Shown one piece after another: positions 1 through 12,777 of a stretch of DNA of 64,000 nucleotides. The position numbers were made by a program, and so were the translations under genes. Origin of the DNA: Antedon mediterranea (lineage: Eukaryota > Echinodermata > Crinoidea > Comatulida > Antedonidae). Numbering within the stretch: the first letter of the stretch is position 1; every line of letters begins with the position of its first letter. Under the pieces are notes generated by a model, which saw nothing but the letters and a program-made list of their open reading frames with translations, ran no database searches and was not told where the DNA came from. The DNA is taken from assembly GCF_964355755.1 (NCBI RefSeq), contig NC_092675.1:12229312-12293311 (forward strand), read 5' to 3'.

Positions 1-841
1 TGGTAAACAGCAAGCTTTTTCCCCAACACATTAAATCACGTGCATTTTTTAGTACGTCGCTGAGTCATCAGTCACATGATTACAGAATACACGATTATCA
101 ATTTAGGGATTTAACAAAATAAATATTTTGCCTACACAGTGGTCGAAGCGCGTTTTTTATAGGTTCGTAAATAGGAAACACCCCATACATAATGGACTCT
201 ACCAATTTTGTTTACGATGATCTCGAGATCGGCACACCACGAGGTCCTGTTGGGCGATGGGTTTTCTTATGCCTGATTTACTATGGAATAATTACACACA
301 CTTTTCGCATCACAACTTTAAATACTGATTTACACAGCAATTGGCAAAGGATTCATCAAAGAAGAATGAATACGTTGAATAAAAATTCACTTAAGAAATG
401 CCGTAAGCTGTTTTCAAAATCAGCCCACTATTTAGTATTATTGAGACCAACGTCATGCTTCTCGCGATAGGGAATTTCCTGGATAGATGAGTCGAGCGAG
501 AGACGGCGGACCATGGCCGATGAGTGAGGCGGGGGTGGCAGCTTGGACGGATTAGCCTAGGGCCTACAATTTCGCTCGGTGGCAATTAAATTTAATGTTT
601 TAATTACGTCTGGATATAAACAATACAAAACTCAATTTTGTCATCGGCAATAATATTTCATACATAGTCAATTTTGTTCTGTTTCGCATTTTAAAAGTTT
701 GACGTTTCGTCCTAAAACAAAGTGGGCCAAAACGTCCATCGTGCAAAAATATACCTCCATAAAAAGTAAAAAAAAAAAAAAAAAACCGTCCCCCCGCCCC
801 TGAAAATTTATGAGGGTGTGACGCTTAACAAGTATTTTTTT
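1..841. other. Non-coding flank, no gene seen
   Basis: I see no coding exon or known element in this stretch. It contains an A-run followed by a C-rich patch near 769-800. The short open frames lack recognisable protein features. Confidence 0.5.
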
Positions 842-860
842 TTATTTGGCCTTATGTTTA

Positions 861-1048
861 TTAGTTATCCGCATTGAGCGGATAACTCCTTGTAACTGTC
901 CTGTTTCATCATCTTTTTTTTTTGGTTATCCGCAACTTGTAAAGTTGCGGATAACCCTTGTTATTGTAAATATCTTTTTCTTCATCTTCATCTTCTTTGT
1001 TATTAGTTATCCGCGGATATTAGCGGATAACTCCTTTTAATCGTCCTG

Positions 1049-1079
<31 letters not shown>

Positions 1080-1275
1080 AGTTATCCGCACTTGGCGGAT
1101 AACTCCTTGTGATTGTATGGGATCATCATTTTTTTTTTTTTGGTTATCCGCAACTTATAAGTTGCAGGATAACCCTTGTGATTGTAAATATCTTTTTTCA
1201 TCTTCTTTGTTATTAGTTATCCGCTTAGTAGCGGATAACTCCTTGTAATCGTTCTGTTTCATCAAATTTTTTTTT
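861..1275 (+). repeat. H1 leader: six tandem hairpin modules
   Basis: Six modules of roughly 60-80 bp start near 861, 923, 1004, 1080, 1141 and 1215. Each holds the inverted pair GTTATCCGC and GCGGATAAC (some with one change) around a 4-12 nt loop, then CTCCTTGT or CCCTTGT, a variable stretch and a poly-T run. Related modules lead the other H1 arrays at 44085-44260 (inverted), 47088-47200 and 48740-48809. The same GCGGATAAC sits just before the 3' hairpin of every unit, so the family's two ends carry an inverted subterminal motif. Confidence 0.7.
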
Positions 1276-2795
1276 TTCTGTATTATACTTCTTTCTTTCT
1301 GTCATTTTTGTGCGTCGCGTTTCTCTAAAACGTGTAAACAGAACATATCGTAACTTTGTCAACATATCGACATTTACGTGAACTTGTGCACCTCCTATTT
1401 TTGAATGACGTCAGAGTTGCGCAACGTGACTTACGTGCGATTTTATGAATTTCAATGATTGATCATAGACTAAAAACCAAACATAATTTTGTTTTGAAAG
1501 TTTGTGAACATTTAAGTCATATCAAGCGCAAACTTTCTATGGATTAAAAATAGCATGTTTCACAAAAAGTTACGCGCGCACGCGCGTTTAAAATTTTAAC
1601 GTGCGAAATATCAACTTCTAATCAACTTTCTATGCGTTTCATGTCATTTTGAGCATGTCAAAAATTCCCACGCGCGCGAACATTTTTACGCACGCGGTGC
1701 ACACGTAGCGTTAAAAACATATTTTTTTCGCGTGATTTATGTTTTTTCAGCCTTTTCTAGTAATGTTACCAAATTTTAAACAATTTCGACTTAAAATTAC
1801 GTCATACGAGCACGTCGAATTAGATAATTTGCACGCGTATTTTGTGAAAAAGTTCAAAAATTCGTCAAAATTATGCCTATTTTTAAACAGTCATAGATTC
1901 TAAACTACATGGAGAACTTTTTTTTAATTACATATTCTGGAAGTTGATGAGTTGTAGATATCGGATCATTCATTAATATGGCTAACCGGACTTTGTGACG
2001 TCATCGTATGGCCACGCGAATATAAAATATAGGATTTTTGTCTATTTCGTCATAGCTCATCACATTTAATAGAGCGCATCTCCACTTATTTGTTGTCCAT
2101 TTTCATTCCGATTTTAATATATTCTAGATCTATCAACTATCTTTTGCATGAATTAAAATTTTTTTAATTTTTTTAACGTCATCATGCCTAAAAATTTAAA
2201 TTACGTTGGTCATTAATTTCATCTTTACAGTAAATTTTAATCTGTTATGCCTCGTAAGAATAAAATGTGATAATCACAATTAAAACGTTTTCAGGAAGCT
2301 ATTGTATTGTAGATACAAAATCATGTGTAAATTGTGCCAATCGAATGTTGTGACGTCATCATATGGCCAGTTAAATAAAAAAAGTCGTATTTTCATCTTT
2401 TGCATTATATTTCATTACAGTTAAAAGAGCGCGCATCAATATTTCACGTATTCAAATTTCTTCTACACGTTAATACGTTGTTGCTGAGATAATTTCATTC
2501 AGAAATTTCTACTTTTACATTTCATTTTGAAACCGTCAAGATGTTAAAAATTACAATAAAATACGGGTCCCGTAATTTCACCTATTTTACACTGTTTGTG
2601 ATATGTATACAGATTGTACTGTGTATACTATATGACACAAAATAACAGAATTCAGAAATAACAACATATCATATTCTTCAGGTCAGGTCATAATGCCTTA
2701 ATATTTTTCTGTGTGCAATATTCTAACGTATGACGTGCACGTGGCGTTTGTCGAGCGGATAACTAACTCGTCAAAGTGACAAGTTTCATGTCTAG
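1276..2795 (+). mobile_element. H1 unit 1 of array 1
   Basis: The unit starts in a pyrimidine-rich CTGTATTATACTTCTTTCTT stretch and ends at CTAG (2792-2795) after a hairpin with one mismatch. Internal marks shared by the family are GTTGCGCAAC, alternating ACGCGCGCACGCGC and repeated TGACGTCA octamers. It has no coding capacity. Confidence 0.7.
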
Positions 2796-4308
2796 TTCTT
2801 CTTTCTTTCCCGGATTTTTGTGACCAGCATATCTCTATTACTTGTGAACATAACTTTGTATAACTTGGTAAAAAGATTGACATTGAAGTGTAGATGTGCA
2901 GCCAAGCTTTTGGACGATGTCATAGCCGCGTTGCGTAAGTTACGCGCAATTTTATGAATTTCTATAACTGATCATAACTATAGAACCAACAAATATTCTT
3001 TCATGAACCTTAGTGAAAATTTAAGTCATATCAAGGGCAAACTTTCTATGGATTAAAAATGGCATGTTTCACAAAAAGTTACGCGCGCACGCGCATTTAA
3101 AAATTAAAAATGCGCAAAATTAATTTCTAATCAACTTTCTACGCTGATCATGACATTTTAAGCATGTCAAAAATTCCCACGCGCGCGAAAAAAATTACGC
3201 GTAAGGTGCGGACGGAGCATAAAAATCATGTGTTTTTCTCTTGAATTATAATTTTACAGTCTTTCCTAGTTATTTTAAAAAAGATTGACATCATTTCAAA
3301 TTAAAATGACGTCATACGAACACGTTGATTTACACCATTCGCGTGCGTTTTAGTTGCAAAAGTGACAACATATTGTCAAAATTAAGCCTATTTTTAATCT
3401 ATTATAGCTCCTCAGGATCATCCACGACCCCCAATTTTTTTAATTTAATATGTAAGCAGATACGTTGTAGATATGAATTCATGCCGAACCTTTACCACTC
3501 GAATGTTATGACGTCATCGTATGGCCACACGAATGTAAAATATAGGATTTTTTACTCTTTCGTTATTGCTCATCACATTCAACAAAGCGCATCTCGCTTA
3601 TACGTATTCCATTTCCCCCGAAATTGTAATATTGTCTACATCAATCAACTATCTCTCGCATGAATTAAAAATATTTTAATTTTTATGACGTCATCATGTC
3701 TAAAAACGTAAATAACTTGGGTCACTTATTTTCATCTTTACAGTAAATATCAATCTGTTATAGCTCGTCAGATTAAAAAGTGATAATCATGATTAAAACG
3801 TTTTCTGGAAGCTATTGGATTGTAGATATGAATTGATGTGAATATTTTGCCAATCAGATGTTGTGAAGTCATCATATGGCCAGTTGAATTAAAAAAGTCA
3901 TATTTTCATCTCTTGCGTCAAAGTTCATTGCGTTTAAACGAGAGCGCATCTCACTTTTACGTTCCGAAAATTCTTCAAATTTGTTTTAATGTAATTATTT
4001 AGATAATTTTCTTCTAAAGTGGTTATCTTTATATGTCAATTTGATGATGTCATCGTGTTAATAATTGGATTTAAAAGATGGGTCTCGTAATTCCGTCTAT
4101 GCTACACTGTATATAACATACAGTTTATTCTGTAAAATACTGTAATATGGTGTATGCTACATAATAGGTACAATTCAGCACTGTAAACATTTTTATTTCA
4201 TGTCAAAGGATGGCATAATAATTGTCGAGGTTTATATAGTTTAAAGTACGTGCATGTTGCGTATGCGCGGATAACCCGAACTCGTCAAAGTGACGAGTTC
4301 AAATCTAG
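2796..4308 (+). mobile_element. H1 unit 2 of array 1
   Basis: The unit begins TTCTTCTTTCTTTCC directly after the preceding CTAG and ends with the perfect AACTCGTCA/TGACGAGTT hairpin, then TCAAATCTAG. It is collinear with units 1 and 3 but clearly diverged by indels and substitutions. Confidence 0.7.
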
Positions 4309-7300
4309 TTTTTCTGTATTATTCTTATTTCATTCCTTCCATTTTTGTGTAGAGCGTTTCTCTAACATGTGTAAACGTAACATTTCATAACTTTGACAAC
4401 ATGTGGGCATTTATGTGAAGTTGTGCACCTCCTATTTTTGAATGACGTCTGAGTTGCGCAACGTGACTTACGCGCGATTTTATGAATTTCGCGTATTTAA
4501 CATAGGTCAAAAACCAAATAACATTTTGAATTGAAACTTTGCAGAAGTTTAATTTATATCGTGCGCTAACTTTCTGTGGAAAAAAAATTGCGAGTTTTAC
4601 ACAAATTTACGCGCGCACGCGCATTTAAAATTTGAAAATGCGAAAAAACAATTTCTAATCGACTTTCTACGCGTTTCATGTCATTTTGAGCATGTCAAAA
4701 ATTCCCACGCGCCCACAATTTTTTACGCGCGCGGTGCGCACGTAGCGTTAACAACATCGCTTTTTTGAGTGATTTATGTTTTTCCAGCCTTTTCTAGTAA
4801 TTTTACAAACTTTTAAACAATTTTGACTTAAAATGACGTTATACGAGCACGTAGAATTGAACAATTTGCCCGGGTTTTTGATGAAAAAAATCAAAAATTC
4901 GTCAAAATTAAGCCTTTTTTTAAACAGTCGTAGTTTCTATACTAAACAATGAAAGTTATTTTTATTACATATTCTGGAAGTTGATGAGTTGTAGATATCG
5001 GATCATGCATTAATATGGCTAACAGTAGGTATCCCAATGAAGCGGATTTTCGTTACCGCGATTTTAACACGTTCGTGAAATTTCAAAAAGTGACGTGTCT
5101 TTGAAGTTAACAATATACTATTTCTTATATACACATGTGAATAAAAATTATATGTCTGGAAAGATCTTGTTTAAGGGATTATTTTCATATATTTTTAATC
5201 TATGTTTATTAAATATTTTAATAGAAAAGGCGAGTTAAAAATGAGGTACAAAAGCCGGCGAGCCGAAATCCGCGCGCTAAAAATAACTTTGGAAAACACC
5301 TACCCATTTTCAAAACACGATCGCACGAGGTCCATAATAGGTGGTGGAGTAATTTTTGTTGCATGTCATCAGGCTTTAAATACTCTTTATTTTGATATGT
5401 AAATCGGTTATTATTATTATGTACATCCGCCTCAAATGTAAATTTTAACGATAAAAATTGAATTTTTTAGTCTTTCTCATTATCAAAATCTGGCTAATTT
5501 AGTATTGAATTGAAGCTAATTTATATTTCTGTTTGATAAACCACATCGTTTTATTTGACTTTGCGTGGACCTCGTGCGAAGAGGCCAACAAGACCAACCA
5601 CTGAAAAAAATAATCCCTACCATAAATATCAGTGTTTACCATTTTCCTTACGGGGGGGATTCAGTTCTCCGCTTATTACTAAATTACCGTCGCCCAGACA
5701 ATGTGCATGGTATACATGTATTAGCGCGTTAATTAATGATTGGATAACCCCTGCAGTGGACTGTTCCATTTTCTGAACTAGTCTTCGCCGCACACGAGGC
5801 ATGTCGAAAAATGTCGCCTCTCATGGAATATTTGCTTCGAAACGTCAATTTTACCGATTTATTAAATTATTTAATAAGTGGAATATTTATAAATCTACTA
5901 TATAAAGCAAGTACGTTAGGAAGAAATGTACCGAAGAAATTTAAGAAGCTTTGATTTTGCTATGCAGCGGCCGTAAGCCATTCTATGTAGGCGGCCGAAA
6001 CGCGCTTTGGCCTGTGTTGCCGTTGTATGTCTACGCTGTTTCTAGGCCTAAATTTTATTCCGTATATTTCAATTCAAAGTGCAACTTTCGGTTAGAATAA
6101 TCGAAAGGGAAATAAAATTAAACATGTTACAATTATACCATTGAGGTAATTACTTTGTTAAATAAAAAAATTCTTCCCGATATTTCTTAGGCAGAATTTA
6201 GCGTCAGGCTTTTATTAGACCTTAGCTAGGGGCCTATATAACTTAACTTGTAGTAGGCGCGGCCGAGTCTACGTTCGGCCCGGCGCTCCAAATGGAATCG
6301 AACACATAATAAGCACGGGCTTAATTCTTATTTTTGGCGGTTCGAAAATCAATTAAAATAATATATGATTATAAATATAACTTTGAATACTAGAATTATT
6401 AAAAAAATGTATACTTACGAAAAATAATATTTAATGAAAAGAAACAATACCCACACAGTTTTTTAACGCAATATTTTTTTTTTTCACATTTTAACATTTT
6501 TTAACAATATTTTATGTTGTATTTCAGAATTACCTACCTGTCAATATAAATAACCTTACTAAAATACATATTACATTTTATGCAATGCAAAAAAAAAGAA
6601 GTTAATTCACACATTGGTTCAAAAGTTATGAATCATTTAAAGACAGGAACTTTTTGGGCATTTTTGAGACATTGGGAAAATCGCGCGTAAAAAGCCCTCG
6701 GACGAATTTTGGAGGGCGATATCTAAAAAAAAAATGTCGAGGACACCCAAAAAAAAAATAGTCTTGTACAACTCTGTTGTATCTATGGGTTTGGAAAAAA
6801 TAAGAACTTTAAAATTATTAGTATAAAAGTTATAACCCTTCAAAAATGGGTTCAAATATAATTAGAAAAAGTGCCATTTTTCAAGCAAAAATCACTGTTT
6901 TTTGGGCACTTTAACGGACCATAACTTTTGAATGGATAATCCGATTTCAATCATTTAAATTGCAAAAGTTTATGTTCAGTAAGTTCCTTCTGATTAACTG
7001 AAAGAAAAAGTACCATCATTAATTTGAATTTTTACATTGGGATACCTACTAACAGGACATTGTGATGTCATCGTAAGGCCACGCGAATATAAAATTTAGG
7101 ATTTTTGTATCTTTCTTCATAGCTCATCACATTTAATAGAGCGCATCTCCACTTATCCGTTTTCCATTTTCACCCCGATTTTGATATTGTCTAGGTCAAT
7201 CAACTATCTTTCGCATGAGTTAAAAATATTTTTATTTTTATGACGTCATCATGCCTAAAAATTTAAATTACGTGTGGCATAAATTTCATATTTACAGTAA

Positions 7301-7869
7301 AATTTAATCTGTTATAGCTCGTAAGAATGAAATGTGATAATCATGATTAAAACGTTTTCTGGAAGCTATTGAATTGTAGATACGAAATCATGTGAACATT
7401 TTGCTAATCGGATGTTGTGACGTCATCATATGGCCAGTTATATAAAAAAAGTCGTATTTTCATCTTTTGCGTTATAATTCATTACATTTAAAAGAGCGCG
7501 CATCAATATTTCACGTATTCAAATTTCTTGTACACGGTAATATGTTGTTGCTGAGATAATTTCCTTCCGAAATTGCTACCTTCGCGTTTCATTTTGAAAC
7601 CGTCAGCATGTTAAAAATTGGAATAAATAGCGGGTCCCGTATTTTCCCCTATTCTACACTGTATGTGATTGTGATATGTATACAGATTATACTGTGTATA
7701 CTATATGACACAAAATAACAGAATTCAGCAATAACAACATAATCATATTCTTCAGTCCAGGTCATAATGCCATAATCTTTTTCCGTGTGCAATATTCCAA
7801 CGTATGACGTGCTCGTGGCGTTTGTCGTGCGGATAACTAACTCGTCAAAGTGACGAGTTTCATGTCTAG
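4309..7869 (+). mobile_element. H1 unit 3 of array 1, split by a DNA transposon
   Basis: The left part (4309-5023) and right part (7051-7869) are collinear with the other units once the 2027-bp insertion at 5024-7050 is removed. The net unit is about 1.53 kb and ends with the hairpin and CATGTCTAG. Confidence 0.7.
5024..7050. mobile_element. Non-autonomous inverted-repeat DNA transposon in H1
   Basis: The 16-bp ends are perfect inverted repeats: AGTAGGTATCCCAATG at 5024-5039 and its complement at 7035-7050. The trinucleotide AAC flanks both sides (5021-5023 and 7051-7053), consistent with a 3-bp target duplication. The undisrupted site is recognisable from sister units (ATGGCTAACCGGACAT). 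The interior is AT-rich with no transposase ORF. The superfamily is undetermined; a 3-bp duplication would fit PIF/Harbinger or CACTA, but the end sequence is diagnostic of neither. Confidence 0.75.
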
Positions 7870-9669
7870 TTTTTCTTATTTCTTTCTCCCTCATTTTTGT
7901 GTCTCACGTATCTCAAAAACTTGTAAACATAACATTTCATAACTTTGTCAACATATGGGCATTTACGTGAAGTTGTGCACCTCCTATTTTTGAATGACGT
8001 CAGAGTTGCGCAACGTGACTTACGTGCGATTTTATTATTTTTTATGATTGATCAAAGACTAAAAACCAAGCATAAATTTGTTTTGATACTTTGTGAAAAT
8101 TTAAGTCATATCAAGGGCAAACTTTTTGTGGATTAAAAATGCCATGTTTTACAAGACGTTACGCGCGCACGCGCATTTCTCCTCTATTTTTGTATCTCGC
8201 GTATCTCAAAAACGTGTAAACATAACATTTCATAACTTTGTCAACATATGGGCATTCACGTGAAGTTGTGCACCTCCTATTGTGAATGACGTCAGAAATG
8301 CGCAACGTGACTTACGCACGATTTTATGAATTTCGCGTATTTAACATAGATTTAAAACCATATAACAATTTGAATTGAAACTTAGCAAAAGTTTAATTTA
8401 TATCATGCGCTAACTTTCTGTGGAAAAAAATTGCGTGTTTTACACAAAGTTACGCGTGCACGCGCATTTAAAATTCAAAATGCGCAAAATTAATTTTTAA
8501 TCAACTTTCTACGCTGATCATGACATTTTGACCATGTCAAAATTTCCCACGCGCGCGAACAATTTTATGCGCGTGGTGCGCACGTAGCGCTAAAAGTATT
8601 TTTTTTTATTGAATTATGTTTTTTCAGCCTTTTATAGTTTTTTTACCAATTTTAAAACAATTTCGACTTACAATTACGTCATACGGGCACGTTGAATTGG
8701 ATACTTTACGTGCGTTTTTGATGAAAAAGTTCCAAAATTTGTCAAAATTATGCCTTTTTTTAAACAGTCATAGATTCTAAACAACGAGGTGAACTTTTTT
8801 TTAATTACATATTCTGGAAGTTGATGAGTTGTAGAAATCGGATCATGAATCAATATGGCTAACCGGACATTTTGACGTCATCGTATGGCCACACGAATGA
8901 AAAATATAGGATTTTTGTCTCTTTCGTTATTGCTCATCATATTCAATGGAGCGCATCACGCCTATCTGTATTCCTTTTTCTCCGAGATTTTAATATTGTC
9001 TAGGTCAATCAACTATCTTTCGCATGAGTTAAAAATATTTTAATTTTTATGACGTCATCATGCCTAAAAATTATAATTAACAGGGTTATTAATTTTATCT
9101 TTACAGTAAATTTTAATCTGTTATAGCTCGTAAGAATAAAAAGTGATAATTATGATTAAAACGTTTTATGGAAGCTATTGGACTGTAGATACGAATTAAT
9201 GTGAACATTTTGCCAATCGGATGTTGTGAAGTCATCATATGGCCAGTTGAATAAAAAAAGTTGTATTTTCATATTTTGCGTCATGGTTCATCATATTTAA
9301 ACGAGCACGTATCCATATTCTACGTATTCAAATTTCTTCTACACGTTAATATGTTGTTGGTGAGATAATGTCCTTCCGAAATTGCTATCTTAGTGTTTAA
9401 TTTTAATACCGTCGCCATGTTAAAAATTGGAATAAACGGTGGGTCCCGTAATTTCACCATTCTACACTGTATGTAATATGTATACAGATTATACTGTATA
9501 TACTATATGACACAAAATAGACAGAATTCAGCACTAACAAGATATGATATTCTTCAGTTCAGGTCATAATGCCATAATCTTTTTCTGTGTGCAATATTCC
9601 AACGTATGACGTGCACGTGGTTTGTCATGCGGATAACTAACTCGTCAAAGTGACGAGTTTCATGTCTAG
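7870..9669 (+). mobile_element. H1 unit 4 of array 1, with duplicated 5' part
   Basis: The first about 310 bp (7870-8178) match a unit 5' region up to the ACGCGCGCACGCGC track. The sequence then restarts at the 5' region (CTCCTCTATTTTTGTATC) and runs through to hairpin and CTAG at 9666-9669. This is an internal duplication or a truncated unit fused to a whole one. Confidence 0.65.
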
Positions 9670-10632
9670 TTGTTACTTAGTTTTAGAATGTTATGTTAGA
9701 TGGCCATACTATAATTAATACTGTATTTTAAAAACCAATACCTGTATCACTTGACTCAATTTTAAAAGAAGGAAGTAATGTAATAATATATTCATATTAG
9801 CAATTTAACGACTGGATTGGAGACTAATAAAAGAGTTCTACAAGATGGCTGAACATTAGCACATGGCCTGATTTCTCAGTGAAATACTTAGTGTAATCAT
9901 TCATTCCCAGAGCACAATATATAACATATATTATATCAACTTTGTCAATATCAATAAAATACGGATTGTTAAACACCTTTAAAAACTTGATAACTTTAAA
10001 AAAAATGAATATGAATTTGGTCTAAAGTGAGACGTTTCGGCCCACAAAGTGGGCGAATCATCTCAGGGCCGAATCGTCCCTGAACCGGCCTATCGCTATC
10101 CCGCTATAGTTACCTCTAAATCTAATCTAGCCTAGGCCTAGGCCTTAAAATATAGTGTCAACTGTCATTGGAGTTTAGCGTAGGCTTACCTAGTACAGGT
10201 CTATTACTTCAATAATAACGTTGATTGAATGTTATTGTTAGGAAATATTTATGTTCTTTAGTCTTTCAAATCAGTCCATAACATGGAGTGATAATTGCGA
10301 TTTTTACAGCCGAAATGGAATTGAACAGCCGTCAAAATTGAAACAAAATTGAATGTATGAAACGCCGCGTGTGCCGTTTGCCATACAACGTACAATCAAA
10401 ACGACGTTCAATACAATCATTGTTTTACATGTTTTACGTTGTTTTCCGGCAACATCCGTACAACAGAACTTTATAATTATAAAATAAGAATAAAATGTAT
10501 AAGCACTGTGAAACAAACACTATCTAATACGGTACATAATTAGTATAAATAAACAAAAGGACTACGAATGTAAATTATATCTATTTATTTTCAATCCTAG
10601 ACAGAGAAGTATTTCTGTTAATAAAAAAATAA
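9670..10632. other. Intergenic, nothing recognised
   Basis: AT-rich sequence follows the H1 array. No exon, RNA gene or repeat boundary can be supported. Confidence 0.4.
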
Positions 10633-11025
10633 TTATGAAAATACTGTAGCTATATAAAATACACCCTTATCTTTCCTTACGCCGATGTACCTTCCTCCAC
10701 TACGTACTGGATTTGTCATCCACGTCGTCATTTCCTGCCAAGGATTCGGCTGTGGATAGGAATTCTCCATCTCGACTTCCTGATGTACTTCTGGCTCAAC
10801 AATCTGTCTCAAATCGGCGGCAAACACGTCGATTTCTTCTGGTATCGGTTGATCATTTTCAGAACATTGTCGGCAACTCCATTTAATACTACCATTTTCC
10901 ACTCCTCTTAAATACTCTGCTCGCGTCACTCAAATATCACACTCGCGATGTTGCCATCTACCAGTCTCACATAGCAGTTCTTGATTCTCGATAACAGGTT
11001 GTTGGCATTCAATGCAAGCGTTCAT
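10633..11025 (-). pseudogene. Zinc-finger (PHD-like) domain fragment, transposon-associated type
   Basis: From an ATG at 11025 the minus strand reads a cysteine/histidine-rich segment (NACIECQQPV, then CETGRWQHREC, then WSCRQCS), broken once by an in-frame TGA after CDI. The C-x2-C, W-Q-H-R-x-C and C-x2-C spacing resembles the PHD-like finger found next to FLYWCH/MULE-type transposases in invertebrate genomes; that family link is from general knowledge and was not searched. Downstream residues are acidic and proline-rich and end at 10633. It could instead be an exon of a host gene, but the stop and the lack of neighbouring exons favour a relic. Confidence 0.4.
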
Positions 11026-11734
11026 ATTGATTATTTGATACAAACTAATGTTCACTTGGAAAATACTCCATTTTAACGGAAAACACAAGAACCAAAAAGT
11101 GCGTGGCATGTCTGTGCAAATATTAGATTATTGTCTTTATGTAAATGTTAGATGACTCCACAATGTGACTAGGCGCGGTTAATGCGCTAACATCTAACAT
11201 AAATTTAAAACAATTAGCCCCGCGAAGGTGTTGTTGATACACATAATAGTAAAATAATAGGACACAACTTCATTTAAAATGCTTTATTGGCATAATATTA
11301 ATACATATATGGTATGTTAGAATGTTTGAATACTATTACACAATTTCATATGTTATTTAATTCACTATGGACCTATTGAATAACAATATAAATAGCTTTA
11401 ACATATTAATATTATTACAGTACATTCGTATTTGTTTTGCCTCTTTTTACAATAATTGAATTGACGTACCGTATTTGTAATAATAATACTTTAAATAAAT
11501 TTATATTGCGCTTAGAATGGTGAATGATTATAATAAGCATTATTTCAATAAAAACATAAAATAAAAAAATACGTTTATTCTTTGATTTTATTCTTAAACA
11601 TTATATTGGTTGGTTTCATAGTACGTAATACTGCATTGGCTTGTTCATGTAGCTGCGGAGGTATTGGCGTCATAGAAAATGTTGGTGGCCGTTTCAATGT
11701 ATGTCTTGAACTGTTTTGATGTTGCTCATACTTT
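11026..11734. other. AT-rich intergenic stretch, nothing recognised
   Basis: No open frame of note, no RNA gene and no clear repeat boundary are visible. Confidence 0.4.
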
Positions 11735-11967
11735 GGCGCTAGGTGGTTCCGTTTCGCACCTGTCTTTTATTTCAACTCCAAATTTGTTAAGTAACTTATC
11801 GTGAATACCACACCTACGAAACCTAAGATCACGAAATCTAAGACCCCTACCTAAGATCACGAAACCAATGACCAAAGACCTGAGATTACAAATTGTAAGA
11901 TATACGACAGCTTAAAAACAATAATTGTTTATCTATACACAATTTTAAACATAGTAGGTTTCATTTA

Positions 11968-12237
11968 TTAATGCAAAATCGAATATCACGTGAGGTTTAT
12001 TAGACGGCTGTAAAACTAAGACTATTTAAACTTCTTTTATGGAATTCAATAATTGCAATGGCCTCCTAGCCGCGCCTGTGTCTCGCAAAAATAATTATTG
12101 TATATATAAAAAACAGAGCATTCACAGAGATGTGTAGCGGTTAAAATAAGTACAGTATGTCAAACATAAAAGAAATCTTAGAGTCGATGGCCTAGTTTTA
12201 CAGCCGTCTAATAAACGTCACGTGATATTCGATTTTG
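11968..12237. mobile_element. Short inverted-repeat element (MITE-like)
   Basis: About 45 bp at 11968-12012 (containing ATCGAATATCACGTGA and TTATTAGACGGCTGTAAAAC) is repeated inverted at 12193-12237. The enclosed 180 bp is AT-rich and non-coding. No target duplication was identified. Confidence 0.55.
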
Positions 12238-12271
12238 TCGATAGGTGGCGGTATAAATTACGCAATATTTC

Positions 12272-12740
12272 ACTGCATGACGATTGGTGTGTACTGCATG
12301 ACGATTGGTGTGTACTGCATGACAATTGGTGTGTACTGCATGACCATTGGTGTGTACTGCATGACGATTGGTGTGTACTGCATGATGTTTGGTGTGTACT
12401 GCATGACAATTGGTGTGTACTGCATGACCATTGGTGTGTACTGCATGACGATTGGTGTGTACTGCATGACCATTGGTGTGTACTGCATGATAAATGTGAA
12501 CGACGATTGGTGTGTACTGCATGACTATTGGTGTGTACTGCATGACCATTGGTGTGTACTGCATGACCATTGGTGTGTACTGCATGACGATTGGTGTGTA
12601 CTGCATGACCATTGTGAACTGAAGGCAGAGGAGGCGTTCCATAGTGTACTGCATGACGATTGGTGTGTACTGCATGAAGATTGGTGTGTACTGCATGATA
12701 AATGTGAACTGAAGGCAGAGGAGGCGTTCCATAATAGCCA
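12272..12740. repeat. 21-bp minisatellite
   Basis: A 21-bp unit, CTGCATGACNATTGGTGTGTA with the variable base mostly G, A or C, runs in three blocks: about ten copies from 12272, about five from 12515, and three from 12645. The blocks are separated by GTGAAC-containing linkers. A linker with AACTGAAGGCAGAGGAGGC occurs twice (about 12613 and 12707). Because 21 is divisible by 3, several frames stay open for about 200 codons; these are repeat artefacts. Confidence 0.9.
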
Positions 12741-12777
12741 GGATCGGTATATGAGTTTGTTTGCCAGGCTGGAGCGG

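Larger units (their letters stand above)
861..9669 (+). mobile_element. Helitron-like family H1, tandem array 1 (four units plus leader)
   Basis: Four head-to-tail units of about 1.5-1.8 kb net length each end with the same 3' signature: GCGGATAAC, a short spacer, the hairpin AACTCGTCA-AAG-TGACGAGTT, then YCTAG before a T. Units abut at 2795/2796, 4308/4309 and 7869/7870, and the last ends at 9669. A hairpin just before a terminal CTAG, with insertion before T, is the established 3' end of Helitrons. No helicase or Rep ORF is visible, so the array is non-autonomous. The same family recurs on the - strand at 36.8-44.8 kb and on the + strand at 47.1-51.1 kb. The left boundary is uncertain. Confidence 0.75.

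Noticed and set aside
861-1275. CRISPR-like array
   Set aside because: The modules are hairpins with poly-T spacers in a eukaryotic genome, spacing is irregular and there are no unique spacers or cas genes.
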